From contig JAQVGY010000017.1 of assembly GCA_028696495.1 (NCBI GenBank), positions 1 through 12,363 on the forward strand: DNA of 12,363 nt, given 5' to 3'. Both the position numbers and the translations under genes were made by a program. Shown here one piece after another: positions 5,926 to 12,363 of the stretch. The notes beneath the pieces are model-generated. The model did not search any database. It saw only the letters and a program-made list of their open reading frames with translations, and was not told the origin of the DNA. Source of the DNA: Atribacterota bacterium (lineage in GTDB: Bacteria > Atribacterota > Phoenicimicrobiia > Phoenicimicrobiales > Stramentimicrobiaceae). Each line of letters opens with the position of its first letter. Positions within the stretch are counted from its first letter, which is position 1.

Positions 5926-7431
5926 TTATCCTAAGTCCTCTGACCTGTCAGATGGGATTCGATAAATTTCCAAAATCTCCTGCTGGCTCTCTTCTGCCTT
6001 GGCTTTATCAATGATTAATCTTCTATGATATTCATCTTCCAGAATAACAAATGGTTCTTCACAATTTTCAATCCTTTCCACTAAATCATGCATATTCCAG
6101 ATTTTTTCTCCATTGACCATATCTACCACCCAGTTGCTTATACCTTGATAGCCCTGGTTCACATCTGCTGCCAGTGCTTTTAATAAGACTACAACCTGCT
6201 GGTCTTCTCTTTCCGGGTAATTGTTTAAAAGAGGACAGGCAAGTTCACGGGGTGCAGACTGATACCATTGTGAACCCCAGATATTCAGTAAATCTTTGCT
6301 TAGGGGACAGAATACCAGACCACCATATATATAATAGGTGGGAAGAGTCTCATATTGTTCCATCGGTACCAGACGGTCTTTGGTTGAGGAACGGAACAGG
6401 TTTATCGTGATTTCCATTTTTTTGCCATCCCTTAAAATGGTTAGCTTAAGGTCTTCTCCAATCTGTTTTTGCTGGGTAACATAATTCAATTGTGTTCTTT
6501 CATTGGGACGGAATTCTACTGTCCCATCATTACCTATAGGAAAATCTTCGATTAAGAGCAAAACATCATCTACCTCCAGAATACCATCAGCCGGACCACC
6601 GGGGACAATCTGGTTAATCAGGACCCCGTTCATCCCTTTTTCCATCTGATAATATCTCCTTAAATCTTCATTCTCCATATCCTGTATACCTATTCCCAGA
6701 CTGGGATATCCATCTAAAATACCGTCCTCCAAATCAGTAAAGAAATGGTGTATAACAGGAATCGGCACCATATAACCGATATTCTGAGCAGATGGAATTC
6801 CCTGCATTACCACTCCCACAATCTTATCATCTACCAGTACCGGTCCGCCGCTATTACCCGGGTTGATTGCTGCATCAATCTGCCCTGCTAAAAAGATAGA
6901 TGAACTATGCACATATGGCTGATGCTCAACACGGGAGATGACCCCTTTGGTAATACTTAGCATATCACCACCTACCGGGAATCCATATACCAAGACTTCC
7001 TGTTGAGTTTCCGGTAATTCGCCAAAAGAGAGAAACGGTGTTTCCGCAAAAAATTCAGACTCCTCCACCGTTAATAATGCTAAATCGGTCAGGTGAGAGA
7101 CTGCTACTACCCTTGCTCTGTACCTTTCTGTATCTCCGTATTTCCTTACCTGTAAAAAGGTCTGATTACTTACCACATGGGCATTGGTCAAAATCAGATT
7201 ATTTTCAATAATACAACCGGACCCAGAGCTTGCCCGCGGTCCTTGCATGCTCCAGGGGTTATAATAATCAGGATAATTACTAACAGTGTAGACTTTAACG
7301 ATTGCTTCACGCACATTAGCTTGCGCCAGAGAAGAATAATCTGATGCTATAATCATCAAAAAAACAATCAGCAATAGATGAATGAGAATTCTTTTCTTAA
7401 CATTGTTTAAAAATAATTTTTTTATTAACAT
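5926..7431 (-). CDS. Exported Deg/HtrA-type serine protease with two PDZ-like domains
   Basis: 501 residues. The N-terminus (KKLFLNNVKKR, then hydrophobic 15-29) is a signal peptide with a likely cut after Ala38 (LAQA|N), so it works outside the cytoplasmic membrane. The trypsin-like domain (about 40-235) carries the full triad His85 (TNAHVV), Asp116 (HLTDLAL) and Ser194 (NPGNSGGP). A first PDZ domain (about 242-346) holds GVLINQIVPGGPADGILEVDDVLLLI and the stretch DGTVEFRPNERTQLNYVTQQK. A further C-terminal region (about 365-475) contains YYIYGGLVFCPLS and NGEKIWNMHDLVE. The FRxxER segment and the YxxGGLVFxPL region resemble the plant Deg9/Deg10 group with its PDZ_3 domain more than classic DegP. 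Likely role: quality control of envelope proteins. Shine-Dalgarno GAGG lies 9 nt before ATG. It follows the MBL gene by 50 bp. Protease call secure; subgroup probable. Confidence 0.93.
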   Translation of the reverse strand: MLIKKLFLNNVKKRILIHLLLIVFLMIIASDYSSLAQANVREAIVKVYTVSNYPDYYNPWSMQGPRASSGSGCIIENNLILTNAHVVSNQTFLQVRKYGDTERYRARVVAVSHLTDLALLTVEESEFFAETPFLSFGELPETQQEVLVYGFPVGGDMLSITKGVISRVEHQPYVHSSSIFLAGQIDAAINPGNSGGPVLVDDKIVGVVMQGIPSAQNIGYMVPIPVIHHFFTDLEDGILDGYPSLGIGIQDMENEDLRRYYQMEKGMNGVLINQIVPGGPADGILEVDDVLLLIEDFPIGNDGTVEFRPNERTQLNYVTQQKQIGEDLKLTILRDGKKMEITINLFRSSTKDRLVPMEQYETLPTYYIYGGLVFCPLSKDLLNIWGSQWYQSAPRELACPLLNNYPEREDQQVVVLLKALAADVNQGYQGISNWVVDMVNGEKIWNMHDLVERIENCEEPFVILEDEYHRRLIIDKAKAEESQQEILEIYRIPSDRSEDLG

Positions 7432-7466
7432 TGTTTTCTACCTCACTCTAAATTTGTATACTCATC

Positions 7467-7486
7467 TTATATTATATTATATTATA
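7467..7486. repeat. Pentanucleotide repeat (TTATA)x4 with embedded -10 boxes
   Basis: Four perfect copies of TTATA (minus strand TATAA) fill 7467-7486. They overlap the stop codon of the upstream MBL gene and produce three overlapping TATAAT hexamers on the minus strand, 36-55 bp before the protease start. A TGGACA at 7511-7506 could serve as -35, with 19 bp to the first TATAAT. Change in copy number would alter promoter spacing and the tail of the upstream gene. The promoter is only a possibility. Confidence 0.6.
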
Positions 7487-8378
7487 AACCAATTTTATCA
7501 TTATTTGTCCATAACATCTTACCCTCATCAAATATTGGTTTGATTAATTGCCTGTCATATAAATAACTGAGATGTGCCGAAACAGTAATATGAGTCAGAA
7601 CAAATTGGACACTGGACAGTGGAATCTGATAATCATTGACCAGTAGTTGCAATATTCTCTCTCTGGAGACCGGCTTTCTGCAGTAATTTAAAATTTTTTG
7701 ATTGTCCTGTTCTACCTGATTTCTATTCACCTCAATCAAACCAGTGATATCTTCTGCAGGATGAGCATGTGAAGGTACAAATAGTTTTGCAGAAAGGTTC
7801 CCTAAAAAAGTGTAGGTGTTGAGAGTTTTTTCGATATCACTCTTTACTGTTAAACCATATTTACTAATGATTTCAGGCGAAAATAGGCTATCGGCAATAA
7901 AATATACCTCATCAGGGGTTTTTACCCCTATCATTTGAATGAAATGTCCCTCCAGAGGGAAAGCCTGTAATGGTGTATCTTTTATAATTCCCTCCTCTTC
8001 TATGATATCAGTCACAATAGAGGGCTGTGCCTGTAAAAATTTATTTCTCAGTGCTTTAAAGGGAGATGCTCCCCACAACAAAAAAGGCTCTAAGGAGGGT
8101 TCTTTGATAAAAATTGATTCTAAGGCTGTGGATAGAATAGCACAACCGGTCTTCTTCTGTAAATAAGCATTGCCTCCAATATGGTCGGCATTGGAATGGG
8201 TATTGATAATTTTTGCCAGCTCCCACCCCTTCTCTTCCAGAAGCCTAAATATTTTTCTGCCTGTTGACTCATCATTTCCACTGTCAATCAGAATAACTTT
8301 TTTATCTTCTACAAAAAGGCCAAGGTTGGTTGGACCGGGGATATAATAGGTATTTTCTGTAATTTTTTTTAATTCCAT
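7482..8378 (-). CDS. MBL-fold metallo-hydrolase with C-terminal winged-helix-like region
   Basis: 298 residues from ATG at 8378. The frame extends to a TTG at 8390, but the Shine-Dalgarno GGAG sits over that codon, 6 nt before the ATG, so the ATG is chosen. Numbering below counts from that TTG; subtract 4 for the protein. Seen: LIDSGND (34-40), the metal motif THSNADHIGGN (64-74), EGHF (147-150), ADSLF (166-170) and PSHAHP (206-211), all in the order of the metallo-beta-lactamase fold (COG0491). The usual HxHxDH reads His65-x-Asn67-x-Asp69-His70, so the second metal-1 His is Asn. The C-terminus (about 230-300) is helical, with VSRERILQLL and HITVSAHLSYLYDRQLIKP, like the small winged-helix tail of several MBL hydrolases. 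The substrate is unknown; the family includes thioesterases, lactonases and glyoxalase II types. It lies 57 bp after another MBL gene. Confidence 0.9.
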   Translation of the reverse strand: MELKKITENTYYIPGPTNLGLFVEDKKVILIDSGNDESTGRKIFRLLEEKGWELAKIINTHSNADHIGGNAYLQKKTGCAILSTALESIFIKEPSLEPFLLWGASPFKALRNKFLQAQPSIVTDIIEEEGIIKDTPLQAFPLEGHFIQMIGVKTPDEVYFIADSLFSPEIISKYGLTVKSDIEKTLNTYTFLGNLSAKLFVPSHAHPAEDITGLIEVNRNQVEQDNQKILNYCRKPVSRERILQLLVNDYQIPLSSVQFVLTHITVSAHLSYLYDRQLIKPIFDEGKMLWTNNDKIGL

Positions 8379-8435
8379 AATTTGCTCCAATAATTATTTA
8401 TTAGAAAAAACATCATAATCGGAAGGACAGTCCTA

Positions 8436-9146
8436 TCAGAACACTATTTTCATCTGATCATAAGCTAAAATACTTTCAGGATATTGTTCTTGAAAATCAT
8501 CCTCTCTCTTCATGGTGTCCCTGCCAATATGGGTAAAAATAATGTTTTCAATCCCATATTCTTTACACCAGCTAATCTGAGCAGGTATAGAGATATGGCC
8601 TAAGGGCATCTCTCCTTTTCTCCTTACCAGATTTGACTTTATTGTAGACCCGTCTCCAATATAATAATCAACTCCTCGTAAAATAAGCTCTTTTGTAATT
8701 ATATCCACTAAATCAGGATTATATACAAGAACTATACCATTGGGCAGTTCGATTTTAAAGCCAGCAGCAGGGCAATTGATAGAATGGAGCACCCGATAGG
8801 GAAATATCCGAAAAGGACCTAAGGTGAGATTCTCATAGGGTGTTAAAATACGAGAATGAACAGGGGTATAGGTACCGTAATCATGGGTTTCCCGGGTCAA
8901 ATATACCGGAACAGCACTATTAATCTCTTCCAATGTCCAGAGATAATGGTCGGAATGAGCATGGGTAATGAGTATGGCATCTGGCTTTAAAATACTTAAA
9001 TCATAAGCCCGGATTCGGCCATAATCGATAAGCAGACGAAAAGGATGAGCATTTATAGACTGTAATAATAAAGAAGAATGATAAAAATGATTTTCAGTAT
9101 TTTCCTCAACATCAGCCCGGGTACCTAAGAAAGTTAATCTAATCAT
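8436..9146 (-). CDS. MBL-fold metal-dependent hydrolase (PhnP/RNase Z-like group)
   Basis: 236 residues, beginning with the strand MIRLTFLGTRA typical of COG1235 proteins. Seen: complete metal motif THAHSDH (61-67; His62, His64, Asp66, His67), LHS (His121), VYNPD (Asp145), IGDGS (Asp165), LGHISI (His184) and FTHIG (His206). The set is enough for a two-metal site of the PhnP/RNase Z-like type. It lacks the N-terminal zinc-binding cysteines of PhnP, and no phosphonate genes are near, so the substrate is unknown (cyclic phosphodiester, RNA or small-molecule ester are all possible for the fold). It is the first gene of the five-gene minus-strand series, with Shine-Dalgarno AGGG 6 nt before ATG and a good promoter upstream. 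Confidence 0.9.
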   Translation of the reverse strand: MIRLTFLGTRADVEENTENHFYHSSLLLQSINAHPFRLLIDYGRIRAYDLSILKPDAILITHAHSDHYLWTLEEINSAVPVYLTRETHDYGTYTPVHSRILTPYENLTLGPFRIFPYRVLHSINCPAAGFKIELPNGIVLVYNPDLVDIITKELILRGVDYYIGDGSTIKSNLVRRKGEMPLGHISIPAQISWCKEYGIENIIFTHIGRDTMKREDDFQEQYPESILAYDQMKIVF

Positions 9147-9179
9147 ATCTATCCCTAATTTCTTTTTCTATTTTGTATT

Positions 9180-9209
9180 ATTATAAACATCTTTTTATTC
9201 AGTTATCAA
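9180..9209 (-). promoter_or_regulatory. Sigma-70-type promoter of the minus-strand gene series
   Basis: On the minus strand TTGATA (9209-9204) and TATAAT (9185-9180) are 18 bp apart, matching five and six of six consensus bases. Transcription would start near 9173, giving a leader of about 27 nt to the MBL gene at 9146. This is the best promoter in the window and probably serves at least the first genes of the series down to the protease and beyond. Confidence 0.7.
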
Positions 9210-9281
9210 GTTATTAAATACATCTAAATCTTTATATTCCAGACGGATATAGATATTCATAAGCAAGACGGGCTATAATCT

Positions 9282-9312
9282 TTATCAGAATTTATCATGG
9301 TTTATATGATAA
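9282..9312. promoter_or_regulatory. Cluster of TTATCA boxes in the divergent control region
   Basis: TTATCA occurs at 9282-9287 and 9292-9297, ten bp apart (one helical turn), and inverted at 9307-9312. The last two form a 7-bp perfect inverted repeat TTATCAT / ATGATAA (9292-9298 and 9306-9312). A fourth copy (9203-9208) lies on the -35 of the minus-strand promoter. The placement between divergent promoters suggests a regulator site, but the AT-rich context makes chance possible. Confidence 0.3.
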
Positions 9313-9320
9313 TATTTATT

Positions 9321-9348
9321 CCGACATATTAAAGTGCTATGATATAAT
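9321..9348 (+). promoter_or_regulatory. Extended -10 promoter of the AsmA/TamB-like gene
   Basis: TGATATAAT at 9340-9348 is an extended -10 identical to that before the DhaL-DegV gene. CCGACA (9321-9326) is a weak -35 at 16 bp. The expected transcription start (about 9355) falls on or next to the ATG at 9356, so the message may be leaderless; no Shine-Dalgarno is seen before either possible ATG (9356 or 9368). Confidence 0.5.
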
Positions 9349-9355
9349 ATGAAAA

Positions 9356-12300
9356 ATGTCAAAAAATATGAATAATACTTCCAAAAAAAATAAAATAATT
9401 TATATTCTTATTGCACTATTACTAATTATAACAATAGGATTAACAGCATTAAATTATTATATAAATAGTGAAAACTTTCGAGTAAATGTAAAGTCTATTC
9501 TCTCTCAACGGCTGGAAAATATTCTGGGAAAAAAAGTTGAAATTGGCTCTATTGATTCCATATCTCTGCAGTCAATAGGGTTAACCCGCCTGATAATATC
9601 GGAAAGCAACCAGGATGAGCCAAATATTTTATTTCAGGCAAAAGAGGCAGAGGTCAAATTTTTTATATTGCTGCCCTTTTTACATGGGGAAAAGGAATGG
9701 AAATTAGAGGTAAAAGAGATTACCTTCTCAGAGGCAAATTTTGATTTAACAAGAGATTTTAACGGCGATTTTGACCTGGTTAAAAAATTTCAGTTTGATA
9801 TTACCTCTCTACAGGAAAATATTACTATAGCGAAGATTAATTTTAAGAATAGCTATATAGTATATAATGATGAATCGGTATACCACTATAGCGAGGATTA
9901 TCTCACCACTAAAGCAAAAAACATAAACGGTTCTTTTGATTTAACCCATCTGCCGGAAATTAAATTTGATATCAACGGCATCCAGGACCCGGATGAAGCT
10001 TTATTATCTTTAAGTGGATTCTTTTTTGTAGATAAAATCGAATACTCTCTCGATTTTCATTTACAGAATGCAGATATTACCCATTTTCAATATTATCTCG
10101 AGGCAGCTGAACTATTCAATATCAGCAATGGAAAGTTTGATTTGAAGCTTAATTTGAGCTTCTCCTCAGAGGGGGATAGTGATGTTCCTTTCTGGCAGGG
10201 TGAAACAACATTTTATCAGGCAAATGCCAGGCCACTTTTCTTAAAAGAAATACCATTCCAGCAAATAGACGGTTCTGCCAGATTCAGCAAACCAGAAATC
10301 ACACTTTCCAGTGTTACAGGCCTTTACCATGAACGTATTATTCGGTTGGAGGGACTTGTTCTAACCGAACCGGAAGTATACTATGATTTAAATATAGAAG
10401 GACTGGGGCTGAATGCTGCTCTATTAAAAGAGGACCTATCTCTATTTACTGATGAAGATTACGGATTTATCTTAGAAGGTGAGGTCGGGCTATCTGGAAA
10501 TATTAGCGGTTTACCTGATAGCTTTTACTTTAAAGGTGAAGTAAATTCTGCTGAAATAAAGATAGAAAACACACCTTTTACAAACATTTCAGGTGATTTT
10601 GTTTTAAATAATAATGGATTAACCATAAGTGAACTGGAATCGGGGGATTCAAATGGTTCCATTCTTATTAATGGTGAGCTTAGCTGGGCTCAAGATATCC
10701 CCTCATACCAGTTTATTGTGAAAACCTCCAGTCTATCCTTACGCCATTCTCTATTAAAACAATTTTCAGCTCTTCAGGATTTTTCAGGAAACATAGAAAG
10801 CCAGTTTCAGATAGAAAGCCGGGGAGAGGGCATTTCTAATACTGAACTGAACGGGACTTTTTCTATTAAAGATATGAGAAGGGGCGATACCGCTTTACCT
10901 GCTCCCCTGGCAGGTAATCTCAGGGCAACAATAGATTTTACCGATAATATAATATCTATTGAAGAGCTAAATCTGTTCTCAGGTGAGGGAAATGGTAGTT
11001 TACAGGGAGATATCAGATTTGAAGAATTGATTAGTTTCATGCTTGATTTTAAATACCAGATTCCTGATTTAGCCATTTATAGTAATTTATTACAACCAGA
11101 ATTACAAATATCTGGGAATATGGCTCTACAGGGAAAAGCAGCGGGAGATGTACGCAAACCTGAGATAACCATAGATTTAAAATTGTCAGAATTCTCTATA
11201 CAGGACCATCGGGCAGAAGAATTAACGGGTAAATTAGTATATGAAAAAGACACCTTATCTATAGAATCCTTCACTCTAAATAACCAGGATTTAAAATTGA
11301 CTGCTGGGGGGAGAATTATTTTTTCTCAACAGGGTGAACCGGAAATAAATATTTCCTATCAACTTCCCTCTCTGGATATCAAGCCCCTGCTGGAAATAAT
11401 GGATTATCAAATCCCCTTGTCCGGCTATGTTGAGGGGAATGGAGATATACAGGGTATCTGGCCTGAACTAAAGGCAAAGGGAAGTTTTAAATTAGAAGGA
11501 GTAACATATCAAGACTATCCACTGGGACAGGGTGAGGCAGATTTTAATATAGAGCCAGACCAGACTATCTTATCTGGTATTGATGCTGATACTGATGCTG
11601 ACAATCAAGACAAAAATGTAGATAATTTTCTTGGTAGAATTGGTCAATACTATTCTCTTAATTTAGAACACCTCCAATTACAAAATGAGATGATTAAATT
11701 GAGTGCAAAGGGTCAGGCTAAAACGGTAGAGGGTTTCCCCTTTTCCCTGGATATTGAGTTTTCACACCAGGAATTTAATGATATGGTTGAACACTTTTAT
11801 CCGGAAGGAAAAAGTATAAACAGATTCTTACCTTCCCGTATAACTGGAAATATAGCCTGCAGCGGTAACAGTGATACACAAAACATTTTGTTAACTTCCC
11901 TGCTTATTCCTCAACAGGAGGAAAATAACCCCGCTTCCAGATTAGAAGCAATACTTACTGTTGATAAAAATGGTCTGGAAATATCAGATTTTCAGTTAAT
12001 TCAATCAGAAGGTTCATTGAGTGCAGAAGGAAGAATCGCCCCTGACAGGAGTTTGGATATTAATTTTCAAGCTACCCGATTAGACCTATCAACACTGATA
12101 ACCCTGGTTGCTGCAGATGAGGATATAAAAGGTATTATGGATATTGAAGGTCTTTGCAGCGGAACATTAGAACAACCTACTATCTCCATTATTGCTAAAA
12201 TTGAAGAAGGTTATTTCCGGAAATTTAATTATGAAAACTTAGAGAGTGAACTCATCTGGGATAGCATGACCAACCGGATCGAAGTTAAGAAATTTACCAT

Positions 12301-12363
12301 AGCTCTGGAAGAAAAATATCAGATAACTGCTCAAGGAAATATTCCAATGAAAGGTCTTTCTTT
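9356..12363 (+). CDS. AsmA/TamB-like envelope protein, C-terminus beyond window edge
   Basis: One uninterrupted frame of 1002 codons runs to the right edge, so the 3' end is missing. Seen: a short basic N-terminus, one membrane segment (about 14-35, IIYILIALLLIITIGLTALN) and then a long, beta-rich, repetitive periplasmic-type region. Its start (FRVNVKSILSQRLENILGKKVEIG, then LFQAKEAEVKFFILLPFL at 92-109) is the classic opening of AsmA/TamB-type proteins, and blocks of the type LxGxxxxxG recur throughout. Such proteins are anchored in the inner membrane and form a long groove reaching the outer membrane; they are implicated in phospholipid transfer and, for TamB, in outer-membrane protein assembly. 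The TamB-specific C-terminal domain would lie outside the window, so TamB cannot be told from other AsmA-like proteins. An Asp-rich loop lies at about 743-756. The start is uncertain: ATG 9356 or ATG 9368, neither with a Shine-Dalgarno. It is divergent from the MBL gene. Confidence 0.8.
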   Translation, partial: MSKNMNNTSKKNKIIYILIALLLIITIGLTALNYYINSENFRVNVKSILSQRLENILGKKVEIGSIDSISLQSIGLTRLIISESNQDEPNILFQAKEAEVKFFILLPFLHGEKEWKLEVKEITFSEANFDLTRDFNGDFDLVKKFQFDITSLQENITIAKINFKNSYIVYNDESVYHYSEDYLTTKAKNINGSFDLTHLPEIKFDINGIQDPDEALLSLSGFFFVDKIEYSLDFHLQNADITHFQYYLEAAELFNISNGKFDLKLNLSFSSEGDSDVPFWQGETTFYQANARPLFLKEIPFQQIDGSARFSKPEITLSSVTGLYHERIIRLEGLVLTEPEVYYDLNIEGLGLNAALLKEDLSLFTDEDYGFILEGEVGLSGNISGLPDSFYFKGEVNSAEIKIENTPFTNISGDFVLNNNGLTISELESGDSNGSILINGELSWAQDIPSYQFIVKTSSLSLRHSLLKQFSALQDFSGNIESQFQIESRGEGISNTELNGTFSIKDMRRGDTALPAPLAGNLRATIDFTDNIISIEELNLFSGEGNGSLQGDIRFEELISFMLDFKYQIPDLAIYSNLLQPELQISGNMALQGKAAGDVRKPEITIDLKLSEFSIQDHRAEELTGKLVYEKDTLSIESFTLNNQDLKLTAGGRIIFSQQGEPEINISYQLPSLDIKPLLEIMDYQIPLSGYVEGNGDIQGIWPELKAKGSFKLEGVTYQDYPLGQGEADFNIEPDQTILSGIDADTDADNQDKNVDNFLGRIGQYYSLNLEHLQLQNEMIKLSAKGQAKTVEGFPFSLDIEFSHQEFNDMVEHFYPEGKSINRFLPSRITGNIACSGNSDTQNILLTSLLIPQQEENNPASRLEAILTVDKNGLEISDFQLIQSEGSLSAEGRIAPDRSLDINFQATRLDLSTLITLVAADEDIKGIMDIEGLCSGTLEQPTISIIAKIEEGYFRKFNYENLESELIWDSMTNRIEVKKFTIALEEKYQITAQGNIPMKGLS

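Noticed and set aside
6174..6410. Plus-strand open frame of 78 codons
   Set aside because: It is antisense to the PDZ region of the Deg protease.
7939..8166. Plus-strand open frame of 75 codons
   Set aside because: It is antisense to the MBL hydrolase, with no protein-like features.
4849..8434. GGACAG/CTGTCC motifs close after stop codons in three spacers (4849-4854, 5920-5925, 8424-8434)
   Set aside because: Orientation and context differ and the shared core is only six bases, so chance is likely; the AGGACaGTCCT mini-palindrome at 8424-8434 is too short to call.
10807..11274. Two adjacent minus-strand open frames
   Set aside because: They lie antisense inside the long AsmA/TamB-like frame, which shows a proper membrane anchor and family opening motifs.

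Overview
The window is about 12.4 kb of AT-rich bacterial chromosome (no base count was made). It holds seven genes on the minus strand and one long gene on the plus strand that runs off the right edge. There are no tRNA, rRNA, CRISPR or transposase signals. Gene content and style suggest a low-GC anaerobic bacterium with an outer membrane. The AsmA/TamB-like envelope protein at 9356-12363 points to a diderm cell, while the type I-alpha glutamine synthetase and the FakA/FakB-type protein have a Firmicutes-like flavour. Atribacterota, Halanaerobiales or a similar low-GC diderm lineage would fit. This placement is inference from protein families, not from a marker gene.

Layout, left to right. 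1-1094 (minus) is a 3'-truncated L-fucose isomerase-like protein. 1149-2954 (minus) is a fused fatty-acid-kinase-like protein: DhaL kinase domain, FakA middle domain and a DegV/FakB lipid-binding domain. These two form one transcription unit, with an extended -10 promoter just upstream. 2955-3419 is a 465-bp non-coding stretch with a GC-rich palindromic repeat (3285-3320) and a degenerate heptamer tandem repeat (3370-3397). 3420-9146 (minus) is a tightly packed series read right to left: metallo-beta-lactamase-fold (MBL-fold) hydrolase, second MBL-fold hydrolase, secreted Deg/HtrA-type serine protease, dihydroorotate dehydrogenase-like flavoprotein, glutamine synthetase. The spacers are about 45-120 bp. 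The first gene has a good sigma-70-type promoter, and glnA has a candidate internal promoter overlapped by a 20-bp dyad. 9147-9355 is the divergent control region. 9356-12363 (plus) is the AsmA/TamB-like gene.

How the parts may relate: the clearest physiological anchors are nitrogen assimilation (GlnA, non-adenylylated feedback-inhibited type), use of exogenous or recycled fatty acids (FakA-FakB fusion), and envelope upkeep (exported Deg protease, AsmA/TamB-like lipid-transfer-type protein). The two MBL-fold proteins and the DHOD-like protein have no assignable substrate. No clear new defence or biosynthetic system is visible. The most interesting items are the kinase/lipid-carrier fusion, the substituted metal-site motif in one MBL protein, the DHOD-like protein without its catalytic cysteine, the possible leaderless start of the TamB-like gene, and the small repeats and dyads in the intergenic DNA.
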